This document shows positions 47,206 through 55,442 of a DNA stretch of 64,000 nucleotides, piece by piece. The stretch is from Streptomyces hyaluromycini (lineage in GTDB: Bacteria > Actinomycetota > Actinomycetes > Streptomycetales > Streptomycetaceae), in NCBI RefSeq assembly GCF_002217755.1, contig NZ_BCFL01000016.1:1470319-1534318 (forward strand). The letters are read 5' to 3'. Made by a program: the position numbers and the translations under genes. The notes below the pieces were generated by a model. It was given only the letters and a program-made list of their open reading frames with translations. It ran no database searches and was not told the DNA's origin. The number at the start of each line of letters is the position of its first letter. Position 1 is the stretch's first letter.

Positions 47206-48756
47206 ATGCACGACGGTTCCTCTGCAGTGATCAGCGCCACCGCCTATGCCCGGATCTACGAGGAACAGCAGCCGCGCCTCGTCGCGTACGCCCGCTCCCT
47301 CACCCGGAACACCTGGCTCGCCGAAGACCTCGTCGCCGAGGCGCACTTCAGGGTCTGGCGGCGGCTGGCCGAGGGGCACGGGATCGACAACGTGTCGGCG
47401 TACCTGACGACGACCGTCCGGCATCTCGCGTACGCCGCGAGCGGTGCCGCGCGCGAGACGCCCCGCGACCCGCACGACGACGAGCAGGCCGAGTCCGGCC
47501 ACCACGGCGACGATCCGGCCGAGCAGGTCTCCTCCGTCGACCTGCTCGTGCGCGTCCTGGCCCAGTTGCCCGAGCGCTGGGTCAAGGCCCTCTGGCTGGC
47601 CGAGGCGGAGGGCCAGCCGCTGGCGCAGATCGGTCCGCAGCTGGGCACCAAGGAGGGCGCCACCGCCGTCCTGCTGCACCGCGCCCGTGAAGGGATGCGG
47701 CAGGCCTTCCTGCGCACCCAGACCGGGGCCCCGGACGACCCCGCCTGCCAGGTCCACTGGAGCCGGATGCCCGCGTATGTGCGGGGCGCCGCGACGGAAC
47801 GTCAGTCCGACCGCCTGCTCGGCCATGTGGACACCTGCGAGGACTGCCGGACCCGGCTCGCCGCGCTGATGAGCGCCAACGACCGGCTCCCCGCCCTCGT
47901 CGGCCCGGCCCTGCTGGTGTTCGCGGTGGGCGGCACGGCCGGCAAGTTCCTGCTGACCCTGACCGCCGCCGGAGCCTCGGCGGGCGGTCACGCGGGCGGG
48001 GGCGCGAGCGGGCTGCTGCACGGCGTACGGCAGGCCACCGGTGTCGGCGGTACGAAGGCGCCGCTGGCGGTCGCGGCGGGCGCGATGGCGGCCGGTGCGG
48101 CGGCGCTGGTGCTGATACTCGGCCCCGGCCAGTCGGCCTCGGTCCCCGCCCAGCGGACACCGGTCGCCGACGCGCCGGTGGCACAGGTACCGGTGGCCGA
48201 ACAGCCGGTGGTCCCGGCGGACACCCCCGCCACCCGGCCGACGGTGACACCCGGTCAGGGCGACGAGGAGCCGGTAGGGCAGCGGAACGCGGGCGACGGC
48301 GGTACCGCCGCGGTCGTCGTGTCCCCGTCCGAGCCCACGACGCAACCGCCGGCGTCGAGCGGCAGCGGCAGCGGCAGCGGCAGCGGCAGCGACGGCTCGA
48401 CGGCGGATCCCGGCGGGAACACCCCAGGGGGCGACGGGAACGGCGACGGCGACGGGGGCGGCACTCCGCCGGTGACCACCGAGCCGACACCGCCCGCCAC
48501 GCCCACGGACCCGGAGCCCACTCCCCCGGCACCGCCGACCGAGCCGGCTCCCCCGACGGATCCGGTGTACCCGACTCCCGTGGACCCCCCGCCCGTCACG
48601 GACCCCGCCCCGGCACCGGCCGACCCGGATCCGGTCACTCCGCCCGACGACGACTGCCCACCGCAGCACGGCCATGGCGACGGCAACGGCAACGGCAACG
48701 GCAAGGACCGTACCCACGGCCACAGCAGCCGCACCGCCTCCGGCCCCGAGGCCTGA
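47206..48756 (+). CDS. ECF sigma factor fused to a membrane anti-sigma-like tail
   Basis: A 516-residue protein. Sigma region 2 lies at about 12-75 (EEQQPRLVAYARSLTRNTWLAEDLVAEAHFRVWRR). Region 4 lies at about 110-165 (LPERWVKALWLAEAEGQPLAQIGPQLG). A zinc-type anti-sigma motif follows near 195-215 (HVDTCEDCRTRL, an HxxxCxxC arrangement). Then come one to two membrane helices (about 230-265 and 288-305). The last 190 residues are a Pro/Thr/Gly-rich outer tail with a GS repeat and NGNGNG near the end. The sigma factor and its inhibitor are thus one membrane-bound chain, which suggests release by proteolysis. The ATG start at 47206 follows GGAG. It ends at a repeat/terminator. Confidence 0.82.
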   Translation: MHDGSSAVISATAYARIYEEQQPRLVAYARSLTRNTWLAEDLVAEAHFRVWRRLAEGHGIDNVSAYLTTTVRHLAYAASGAARETPRDPHDDEQAESGHHGDDPAEQVSSVDLLVRVLAQLPERWVKALWLAEAEGQPLAQIGPQLGTKEGATAVLLHRAREGMRQAFLRTQTGAPDDPACQVHWSRMPAYVRGAATERQSDRLLGHVDTCEDCRTRLAALMSANDRLPALVGPALLVFAVGGTAGKFLLTLTAAGASAGGHAGGGASGLLHGVRQATGVGGTKAPLAVAAGAMAAGAAALVLILGPGQSASVPAQRTPVADAPVAQVPVAEQPVVPADTPATRPTVTPGQGDEEPVGQRNAGDGGTAAVVVSPSEPTTQPPASSGSGSGSGSGSDGSTADPGGNTPGGDGNGDGDGGGTPPVTTEPTPPATPTDPEPTPPAPPTEPAPPTDPVYPTPVDPPPVTDPAPAPADPDPVTPPDDDCPPQHGHGDGNGNGNGKDRTHGHSSRTASGPEA

Positions 48757-48760
48757 GCAA

Positions 48761-48843
48761 GCGCCCCGAAGGGGCGCGGGGCCGTATGGAATGTGCGGCT
48801 GCCGCCGCGTGGGCTCGACCAGCCACGACGGCGCCGCGGTCGG
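48761..48843. repeat. Streptomyces intergenic repeat, copy 2 (inverted)
   Basis: GCGCCCC-GAA-GGGGCGC (48761-48777) is followed by GGGGCCGTATGGAATGTGCGGC, CGCCGCGTGGGCTCGACCAGCC and GGCGCCGCGGTCGGC. This is the reverse of copy 1 at 40701 with scattered changes. The hairpin sits between the convergent sigma factor and TadE genes and can terminate both. Confidence 0.68.
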
Positions 48844-48877
48844 CAGACGGCGCATCGCGGCCCTTCCAGCGGAGCGC

Positions 48878-49339
48878 CTAGCCGACCTCGTTCTCGGCCG
48901 TCGCCCGGCCGTGCACCACGATCGCGCCGCCGTAGAACATGCCGGTGAAGACCGGCTCGTACGTCAGCTGGACCTCGACCTGGACCTGCTGGGCGTCGGC
49001 GGCGGTGCAGTGCGTGCCCGCGATGTCGGTGGTGGACATGTCCATCTCGCGGGCGAAGGTCTTCACCCGGGCGTCGCAGTCCTGGAAGTTGATCGGCGCG
49101 TCGCCCTGGTTCTCGTACAGCTTGTCCAGGTCGATGTCCTGGGCCGCGTAACGGGCCGCCTGCTCCGCGATGTCGGCGGCCCGTTCACGCTTGGAGATGG
49201 ACAGGCCGCCGTCGATGACGAAGGCGGACAGGGTGAGGAAGACCAGGGCGAAGATGATGACCGCACCGGCGCCCGAGCCCCGGTCGTCGAGACGGAGCCG
49301 GCGCGCGGTCCACCAACTGCGCAGCACCGCAAGGCTCAT
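48878..49339 (-). CDS. TadE-like pilus-associated protein 1
   Basis: A 153-residue membrane protein with one N-terminal helix (about 26-46). The DDRGSGAGAVIIFALVFLTLSAFVIDGGL segment is typical of the TadE/TadG family. A mature outer domain of about 105 residues follows. It has two Cys (near 87 and 108) that may pair. Such minor pseudopilins are processed at the Gly before the hydrophobic helix. ATG (49337-49339) overlaps the stop of the next gene (ATGA). It is the last gene of the operon. Confidence 0.8.
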   Translation of the reverse strand: MSLAVLRSWWTARRLRLDDRGSGAGAVIIFALVFLTLSAFVIDGGLSISKRERAADIAEQAARYAAQDIDLDKLYENQGDAPINFQDCDARVKTFAREMDMSTTDIAGTHCTAADAQQVQVEVQLTYEPVFTGMFYGGAIVVHGRATAENEVG

Positions 49340-49755
49340 GCCGCCCTCCGGAGCGGGTCGAGGGGCGAGGAGAACGTCGAGGAGAGGGTCGTCGGGATGT
49401 CCAGGCCCAGCATCGCCAGACCCCTCACCTCGCAGCTCACCTCGACCGTGAAGATGGTGCCGGACTGGAAGCCGGCGCTGGTCTGTACGACGGAGACCGG
49501 CCCCGAGCAGACGTCCGACAGGTCGGCCTCGGCGGCCTTCTGGGCCTCCGACATGGCCGTGGCATGGTCCTTCTGGATGGACCCGGCGCGGGCCGCGTCC
49601 CGCGCGGCGCCGTCGATCGCCCCACGCCCGTCGACGAGTTGGCCGAAGGCGACCAGGACGAGAATGAACAGGATCATGACCGGGGCGAGGATGACGACCT
49701 CGACGGTGGACAGCCCCCGGTCGTCGTCCAGAGCTCTCTTCTGCACGGAGGACAT
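49336..49755 (-). CDS. TadE-like pilus-associated protein 2
   Basis: A 139-residue TadE-family protein with a short cytoplasmic start, DDRGLSTVEVVILAPVMILFILVLVAFG (helix about 13-40, prepilin-like Glu in STVEVV), and a mature domain with two Cys (near 82 and 107). It probably assembles with its neighbours as a minor pilin complex at the base of the Flp pilus. ATG at 49753-49755 abuts the stop of TadE-like 3. Confidence 0.83.
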   Translation of the reverse strand: MSSVQKRALDDDRGLSTVEVVILAPVMILFILVLVAFGQLVDGRGAIDGAARDAARAGSIQKDHATAMSEAQKAAEADLSDVCSGPVSVVQTSAGFQSGTIFTVEVSCEVRGLAMLGLDIPTTLSSTFSSPLDPLRRAA

Positions 49756-50208
49756 CTAGTTCTTGTCCTCCACGAACCGCTCCACCGGCCCCGACGACTG
49801 CGCGTGCACCGTCAGGTCCAGCCCCGGGAACACCGTCGGGATGCGCGCCGTGATCTCGACGCCGACCGTGGTCTGCTCCGGCTGGAGCATCTTCACGTCG
49901 GGCGACAGAACCAGCTGCGGCCCGAGTTGGCTGATGTAGGAGTCGACCACGTCCTGGGCCTCGCCGCGCCAGGCACCGGGCTCCGCGTCGGCGGTGGCGC
50001 GGGCCTTGCGGGCGCCGGCCTGGGCGGCCGCCTGGGCCACGTGGTCGGCGAAGAAGTACAGCGCGAACTGCACCGTCGCGAAAATCATGAAGAACAGGAC
50101 GGGGGTGAGGAACACGAACTCGATCGCCGTCATGCCCGAGTCACCGCGCGCGGCGGCGGCACGCCGGCGTACCCAGCCGCGCAGGCCACTGCTCACGCCC
50201 GCAGACAT
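49756..50208 (-). CDS. TadE-like pilus-associated protein 3
   Basis: A 150-residue TadE-family protein: RGDSGMTAIEFVFLTPVLFFMIFATVQFALYFFADHVAQ contains the prepilin-type helix with the conserved Glu (IEF), about residues 22-50. A region with several Ala/Arg pairs follows, then a beta-rich end. I use ATG at 50206-50208, behind a GGGGGTGACGGGG run. ATG at 50235 would add nine residues of TG-rich sequence. No Cys occurs in the mature part. Confidence 0.8.
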   Translation of the reverse strand: MSAGVSSGLRGWVRRRAAAARGDSGMTAIEFVFLTPVLFFMIFATVQFALYFFADHVAQAAAQAGARKARATADAEPGAWRGEAQDVVDSYISQLGPQLVLSPDVKMLQPEQTTVGVEITARIPTVFPGLDLTVHAQSSGPVERFVEDKN

Positions 50209-50260
50209 CCCCGTCACCCCCGTAATCCCCGTCATCCCCGTTGTGGTCGCCCTCGTCCGC

Positions 50261-50512
50261 TCAGCAGGTTCCGCTCGCGTTGGCGCCCTTGATGCAGTCG
50301 CCGACCTTCTTGGCGCCGTCGCTCAGGGCGGCGTTGATGATGGCGGCCACCACGCCGACGATCGCCACGACGACCGCGGAGATGATGACCCACTCGACGG
50401 CGGAGGCGCCGCGGTCGAGTTCGCCGGAGCGGGCGCGCTGCACCCGGCCCTGGAGGAAGGTGACCAGGAAGTCCACCGCCGGGATCCCGGTGCTGAAGTT
50501 CCGTCCGTTCAT
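50261..50512 (-). CDS. Flp-type pilin
   Basis: An 83-residue protein with a long leader for a Flp pilin. The cleavage region reads LDRGASAVEWVIISAVVVAIVGVVAAIIN, with the conserved Glu five residues after the Gly. The mature chain of about 47 residues is mostly one hydrophobic helix and ends with a short tail holding two Cys. It is the likely major pilin, cut by the prepilin peptidase at 42548-43405. ATG at 50510-50512 follows GAGAGGA. Confidence 0.85.
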   Translation of the reverse strand: MNGRNFSTGIPAVDFLVTFLQGRVQRARSGELDRGASAVEWVIISAVVVAIVGVVAAIINAALSDGAKKVGDCIKGANASGTC

Positions 50513-50555
50513 GATGTGTTGTCCTCTCGAAACAGTTCGCGGTTGTGGAGGGATT

Positions 50556-51476
50556 TCAGACCTGGAACACCCGCATAGCCGCCGGGAAGATCAGGAAAAC
50601 CAGGAAGCCGGCGCACAGCAGCAACTGCGCGACGAGCATCGACTGGGACTTCTCGCCCGCGCTGCCCTCGATCTCGGCGAGTTCGCGGTGGCGCATGGTC
50701 TCGGCGCGGGAGGCGAGGGACTCGCGGACCTTGGCGCCGTCGTCCGCGACCAGGGCGAGGGAGGCGGAGAGGTCCTTGAGCTCCTCCACGCCGAGTTCCT
50801 CGCCGAGCGCGCCCAGCGCCTGCCACTGGCTGACGCCGGTGATCCGGGCGTCGGCGAGGGCATTGCGGATGCGCTGGTTGGCCCAGCCGTCGGAGACCTC
50901 GGCGGCCGCCATCAGGGCCTCGGGCAGGCCGCGGCCGCCGGCGAGGCTCATCGACACCAGGTCGAGGTACGCCCCGATGACCCGCCTGAGGTCCCGGCGC
51001 TTCTCGGCCGCGTCCCGTCGTACCTCCAGGTCGGGCAGGAAGAAGAACAGGGCCGCGCAGGCCAGGGAGAGCCAGACCGGGATGACCGGGCTGTGCCCGA
51101 AGCCCATCGTGTAGACGACGGCGAACAGGAACGGCCCGAAGATCAGGCCGGCCGCCGCGAGCAGCGCCTTGGTCGCCAGGAACTTCTCCCAGCTGCGGTC
51201 CAGGACGGCGAGGTCGGCGCGGAGCGAGCGCTGTTCCCAACCCTGCTCCCGGTAGAACTCGGCGACGCGTGCGCCGACTTCGGCGCGCAGCGAGCCGAAC
51301 CGGCCGGTGTCCTGCGCCGGCCGTGCCGACTCGTAGGCCGCGCCGCGCGCCCGCATCGCGTCGATCCGGGCGACCTGGGCGACCGCGCTGCGCCTGGACG
51401 GCATCAGGGCACGGATCAGGGCGTAGACGCCCAGTCCGAGGATCACGCCGACGACGATCGGCATCGTGAGGTTCAC
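50556..51476 (-). CDS. TadC-like pilus assembly membrane protein
   Basis: A 306-residue inner-membrane platform protein of the T2SSF family. It has two helices at about 100-140 (ALLAAAGLIFGPFLFAVVY, then a second), a cytoplasmic T2SSF domain with YLDLVSMSLAGGRGLPEALMAAA near 178, and a last helix at about 282-303. The start is GTG at 51474-51476, which overlaps the tadB stop (GTGA). An ATG at 51464 is possible but lacks the coupling. It works with TadB as the platform that the ATPase acts on. Confidence 0.85.
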   Translation of the reverse strand: MNLTMPIVVGVILGLGVYALIRALMPSRRSAVAQVARIDAMRARGAAYESARPAQDTGRFGSLRAEVGARVAEFYREQGWEQRSLRADLAVLDRSWEKFLATKALLAAAGLIFGPFLFAVVYTMGFGHSPVIPVWLSLACAALFFFLPDLEVRRDAAEKRRDLRRVIGAYLDLVSMSLAGGRGLPEALMAAAEVSDGWANQRIRNALADARITGVSQWQALGALGEELGVEELKDLSASLALVADDGAKVRESLASRAETMRHRELAEIEGSAGEKSQSMLVAQLLLCAGFLVFLIFPAAMRVFQV

Positions 51477-52489
51477 CGGCGTACTCCTTCCTCGGTGGGC
51501 AGCGGCTGCTGACCAGGCGGACCCTGCTGACCCGGCTGACCCGGCTGGCCGGGAGCGGTGCGGGGCGGCCGTACGAACTGCACGGAGGACTGGTCGCGGA
51601 CCAGGAACCGTTCCGGGGTCTCGATGGTGGACAGCTTGCGCAGCCACCAGAAGCCGAGCGCGAACAGCCCGCAGACCAGGGCGAGGACGAGCTGGCCGAC
51701 GGCGGTGCCGTACGGCGAGACGAAGTCGCGGTTGAAGACGGCGAGGCCGAGGACGAACGCGACGGACACGGCGACGACGATCTGCACCGAGCGCCGCGTG
51801 GACGCCCGCTGGGCCATCACGCGCTGGCGCATGTCGACCTCCTCGCGGGCCGACTTGGCCAGGGCGCCCAGCACCTGGCGCAGACCGGGGCCGCGGAGGC
51901 GGGCGTTGAGGATGAGCGCCGCCACGATGATGTCGGCGGACGCGTCGTCGATCTCGTCGGCGAGGTGCTGGAGGGCGTCCGGCAGCGGGGTGCGGGCGCG
52001 CAGCCGGTCGACGAGGGCGTCCAGGTGCGGCCGCAGGATGGGCGCGGCGGCACGGGCCGAGGCCGGGATGGCCTGCTCCAGACCGACCGCGCCGGCGATC
52101 GTGTCGCGCAGCGACTCGGTCCAGGAGGCGAGGGCCTCCACGCGCTTCATCGCGGCCCGCTCCTCGGCGGCACCGCCGAACAGCTTGTCCCAGAAGAAGA
52201 CCAGGACGCCGGCGGCGATGCCGGCCACCGCCCAGCGGGTCATCAGCAGCACGGCGAGCCCGATGATGGCGGCGAGGGAGCCGCGCTGGCCGGCGAACCG
52301 GATGAGCTCGGCGGCCCGTTCGTTGGCCTTCTGCTTCTCGTGGTCGGGCTTGGCGGGCAGACCGCGGATCGCCACGATCAGCAGCGCGAGCCCGCCGCCG
52401 GCGGCGACTCCGCAGCCGAGCGAGTAGAGGACCTCGGTGGAGAAGAGCCCGCCCATGGAGCCCAGGGAGGCGAAGGGGTTGAGGTTCAT
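51473..52489 (-). CDS. TadB-like pilus assembly membrane protein
   Basis: A 338-residue membrane protein of the T2SSF family, the second platform subunit. It has helices near 22-42, 75-100, 235-255 and 268-290, and a T2SSF domain with ALASWTESLRDTIAGAVGLEQAI near 130 and ILNARLRGPGLRQVLGALA near 195. The C-terminal tail is Pro/Gln/Gly-rich (GQPGQPGQQGPPGQQ) and probably disordered. ATG at 52487-52489 lies 6 bases past the ATPase stop. Confidence 0.85.
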   Translation of the reverse strand: MNLNPFASLGSMGGLFSTEVLYSLGCGVAAGGGLALLIVAIRGLPAKPDHEKQKANERAAELIRFAGQRGSLAAIIGLAVLLMTRWAVAGIAAGVLVFFWDKLFGGAAEERAAMKRVEALASWTESLRDTIAGAVGLEQAIPASARAAAPILRPHLDALVDRLRARTPLPDALQHLADEIDDASADIIVAALILNARLRGPGLRQVLGALAKSAREEVDMRQRVMAQRASTRRSVQIVVAVSVAFVLGLAVFNRDFVSPYGTAVGQLVLALVCGLFALGFWWLRKLSTIETPERFLVRDQSSVQFVRPPRTAPGQPGQPGQQGPPGQQPLPTEEGVRR

Positions 52490-52495
52490 GTCAGA

Positions 52496-53803
52496 TCACC
52501 CCCAGGCCCCGTGCGGCTGGTAGCCGTAGGCCATCAGGTCCTCCAGGCAGGCTAGGGGCGCATGCGGTACGACCCGGCCGTCGTGTGCCTCCGCGAACAC
52601 CTCGCTGGACAGCACCCGGCCGTCGACGCCGTTGACCTCACGGACCGAGGTGACCATGCGCTGGAGGCGGCCGCCGGTCTGGTAGTTGTTGCGCCGCTGG
52701 ATGAAGACGACGAAGTTCACCGCGCCCGCGATCAGCATCTGGCTGGCCTCGATGGGCAGCCGCTCGGCGGCCTGGAGCGCGTACGTCGAGATGCGGTTGA
52801 AGACCTCGCTGGAGCTGTTGGCGTGGATCGTGGAGAGGGATCCGTCGTTGCCCTGCGACATCGCGTTGAGCATGGTGACGATCTCGTCGCCGAGGACCTC
52901 GCCGACGATGACCCGGGACGGGTTCATACGCAGCGACCGGCGGACGAGTTCGGCCATGGAAATGGCGCCCTGCCCTTCGGAGTTGGGCAGCCGCTCCTCG
53001 AACGCCACCACATTGGGGTGCAGGTCGTGGAAGGTGTCGAGCCCGAGCTCCAGCGCGCGCTCGACGGTGATGAGCCGTTCGTGCGGCGGGATCTCGTTGG
53101 CGAGGGCCCGCAGCAGGGTCGTCTTGCCGGCGTTGGTGGCCCCCGCGATCATGATGTTCTTGCGGGCGCGGACCGCGCAGGCCATGAAGTGCGCGACCTC
53201 GGGGGTCACGGTGCCGTTCCCCACCAGGTCGGAGATGAACACCTTGCCCATGCGGGCGCGGCGGATGGACAGCGCGGGCCGCCGGGTGACGTCCATGACG
53301 GCGGAGAGCCGGGAGCCGTCGGGAAGGCGGAGGTCGAGCTGCGGATTGGCCGAGTCGAACGGACGTGACGACAGACCCGAGTAGGCGCCGAGCACCTGGA
53401 TCAGCTCGATGAGCTCCTCGTCCGTCTCCGCGACGGGATCCCCGATGGCCTCCCGTCCGTCGCTGTACCCGACGAAGACCTGGTCGCAGCCGTTGATGTC
53501 GATGTTCTCGACGTCCGCGTCGTCGAGCAGCGGCTGCAGCCGCCCGACGCCGAACAGCGCGGCGTGCACGGCGGCCGCGTACTGCTCCTCGGTCTCCGCG
53601 TCCAGCGGGGTGCGCCCGGCGTTGATGTCCGCGCGGGCGTACTCCTCCAGGATCTGGGCTATGACCGCGCGGGCGTACTGCCGTTCGTCCTCGTTGGACA
53701 TAGGCGTGACACCGGACGTCTGGTCCTGCCGGCGCTGCTCGGCGATCCGGTCGCCGGCGTCCTGCCGGAACCGCTTGACCAACTGGTGGTCGACAGCGGT
53801 CAC
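52496..53803 (-). CDS. tadA: TadA/CpaF-family secretion ATPase
   Basis: A 435-residue cytoplasmic ATPase that powers pilus assembly. An N-terminal domain of about 140 residues precedes the RecA-like core, which has RMGKVFISDLVGNG, then Walker A GATNAGKTTLL near residue 220, the Asp box region TVERALELGLD near 245 and Walker B VIVGEVLGDEIV near 297, followed by the His box NDGSLSTIHANSS near 317. Hexamer formation is expected. The GTG start (53801-53803) overlaps the tadZ stop (GTGA). Confidence 0.92.
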   Translation of the reverse strand: MTAVDHQLVKRFRQDAGDRIAEQRRQDQTSGVTPMSNEDERQYARAVIAQILEEYARADINAGRTPLDAETEEQYAAAVHAALFGVGRLQPLLDDADVENIDINGCDQVFVGYSDGREAIGDPVAETDEELIELIQVLGAYSGLSSRPFDSANPQLDLRLPDGSRLSAVMDVTRRPALSIRRARMGKVFISDLVGNGTVTPEVAHFMACAVRARKNIMIAGATNAGKTTLLRALANEIPPHERLITVERALELGLDTFHDLHPNVVAFEERLPNSEGQGAISMAELVRRSLRMNPSRVIVGEVLGDEIVTMLNAMSQGNDGSLSTIHANSSSEVFNRISTYALQAAERLPIEASQMLIAGAVNFVVFIQRRNNYQTGGRLQRMVTSVREVNGVDGRVLSSEVFAEAHDGRVVPHAPLACLEDLMAYGYQPHGAWG

Positions 53804-54639
53804 CGGCCGGCCCCCGCGTGGGGCGCCTGCGTCGGTACGGCCCAGGCGGCGCCGTACTGCTGGTGGAGGTCGGCGGTGACCTTGCGGGCCGAGCGGATGA
53901 GCAGGGACTTGTCGAGGCGCCCGCGCTTGCGGCCGGCCAGCTGGTCGGCGCCGGCGGGGTCGTCGGCGATGGTGCCGACGACCCGGGCACCGGTCTGGGC
54001 GTGCACGAGCATGTCGTTGACCTGGTTGACCAGCTTGCCGGAGCTCGACGGGTCGGCGACCAGGACCACGCCGATCAGCGGGGTGGCGAGGGCGGCCGCA
54101 CCGCGCGGACCGCCGTGCAGCTTCTGCGCGAGGGCGGCGGCACGGTCCCGGACCCGGGCGAGGGCCTCCGGCTCGGTCCGCGAGACCAGCAGCACGAGCG
54201 CCGCGTGCGGGAACAGCTCGACGGCCGGGGTGTCGCCGCTGACCCGGCCGCAGTCGGCGATGACGTCGGCGGGCGCGTTCGGGGAGTCGGCGAGGGAGGC
54301 GAAGGCGTGCCCGAGGGTGGGCCAGAGCCCGGCGAGTCCGGCGGCCTGCTCGGCGATGCCCAGCCCGACCAGCACCTCCAGCCCTCCGCTCAACGGCTGT
54401 ACGTGGTCCCAGAGTTGATCCGGGACGAGTCCTCGTCGCGCCGTGGCGGCTATGGACAGCATGCCGGTGTTGGGGTTGAGCGGTCCGCCGTGCGCGGCGG
54501 CACTGCGGTAGACCAGGTCGCCGCCGGCCGGGTCGGCCTCGGCGAGCAGGACCCGGCGCGGCCAGACCGCGGCCAGCGCGACGGCCGCGGTGGTGACGCC
54601 GGGGGAACCCTTGTCGGCGGCGATTGCGATGAGCGCCAT
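53800..54639 (-). CDS. TadZ/CpaE-like ParA-type protein
   Basis: A 279-residue protein of the MinD/ParA superfamily. The front (IAIAADKGSPGVTTAAVALAA) is a deviant Walker A in which the usual Gly-Lys is replaced, so ATP turnover may be weak or absent. DADPAGG-like EADPAGGD near residue 33 and CGRVSGDTPAVELF near 130 complete the switch regions. In other Tad systems TadZ marks the pole or site where the pilus machine assembles. ATG at 54637-54639. Confidence 0.8.
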   Translation of the reverse strand: MALIAIAADKGSPGVTTAAVALAAVWPRRVLLAEADPAGGDLVYRSAAAHGGPLNPNTGMLSIAATARRGLVPDQLWDHVQPLSGGLEVLVGLGIAEQAAGLAGLWPTLGHAFASLADSPNAPADVIADCGRVSGDTPAVELFPHAALVLLVSRTEPEALARVRDRAAALAQKLHGGPRGAAALATPLIGVVLVADPSSSGKLVNQVNDMLVHAQTGARVVGTIADDPAGADQLAGRKRGRLDKSLLIRSARKVTADLHQQYGAAWAVPTQAPHAGAGR

Positions 54640-54656
54640 GGGGTGGAAGCCGCCTT

Positions 54657-55382
54657 CTAGTTGCCGGTGCCGGGCACGAGGACGAGGGCGACCTCGCCGC
54701 CTGACGCGGCGTCGGCCAGGTCGGCGGCCTTGTCGCTGTCGACGGTGAGCGTGATGGCGTAACTGGTGCTGCTGACGAGGTCGCCGCTGCTCTTGTCGTC
54801 CGGTACGGCGCTGACCCTGGCGTCGCCCGTGATCAGCGAGTCGGTGCCGGCGGAGGAGGACGAACCGCTGGAGGACGAGCCGCCGGAGGAGCCGCTGACG
54901 CGGTAGGCGGCGACGGTGTCGCCCACCTCGATACCGCTCGGGTACTGACCCTCCTTCAGGGCCAGGCCGACGGTGGACTTGCCGGCGGGAAGCTTGCTGC
55001 CACTGCCGAACATCTCGCCGACGGCGACGGCACCGGCGGGGATGGTGCTCAGGGCCTTCAGCTTCTTCAGGCTCTCCAGCTGGGACCACCTGACGTAGTG
55101 GATGCTGGAGTCGTCGGCGACCATGACGGAGGTCACGTTGCTCCCGTCCACGGACGAGCCGGCCGGGATCTCCTGCGTGATCTTTATGACCTCGATGCGC
55201 TTGCCGGCCTGCAGCACGAGCGTCGTCGCCCCCAGCGCACCCAGCAGAATCAGCAGCACCGCGAGCGCGGCCAGCGCGGGCTTGCGCTCACGAGGCGCGG
55301 TGGGAAGCCGGTCACCGACCGAAGGCTGAGCCGGACCGGCGGAACGACCGGCGCCCGCCCCCGTACGCTCTTGGATCTTCAC
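54657..55382 (-). CDS. CpaB/RcpC-like SAF-domain protein
   Basis: A 241-residue membrane-anchored protein. A cytoplasmic start is followed by a helix at about 39-60 (LAALAVLLILLGALGATTLVL). An SAF domain follows (AGKRIEVIKITQEIPAGSSV ... LKALSTIPAGAVAVGEMF), then the RcpC/CpaB part. A Ser/Gly-rich loop (about 170-185) interrupts it. In Gram-negative Tad systems this protein stabilises the secretin. In Streptomyces, without an outer membrane, it may link the machine to the wall. The start is GTG at 55380-55382, behind CGGGGAG. It is the first gene of the operon. Confidence 0.82.
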   Translation of the reverse strand: MKIQERTGAGAGRSAGPAQPSVGDRLPTAPRERKPALAALAVLLILLGALGATTLVLQAGKRIEVIKITQEIPAGSSVDGSNVTSVMVADDSSIHYVRWSQLESLKKLKALSTIPAGAVAVGEMFGSGSKLPAGKSTVGLALKEGQYPSGIEVGDTVAAYRVSGSSGGSSSSGSSSSAGTDSLITGDARVSAVPDDKSSGDLVSSTSYAITLTVDSDKAADLADAASGGEVALVLVPGTGN

Positions 55383-55420
55383 GCAACCGCTCCCCGTTAC
55401 AGCCAAGAAAACTGTCTGCC

Positions 55421-55442
55421 GAACACTCGAACACTCTGTCAA
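55421..55442 (-). promoter_or_regulatory. Promoter candidate of the tad operon with an 8-bp direct repeat
   Basis: On the minus strand TTGACA (55437-55442) is a consensus -35 box. The spacer after it is two exact copies of GAGTGTTC in tandem (55421-55436). A -10 box is not clear (GCAGAC region). The direct repeats in the spacer would suit a regulator of the MerR or BldC type. Confidence 0.45.
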
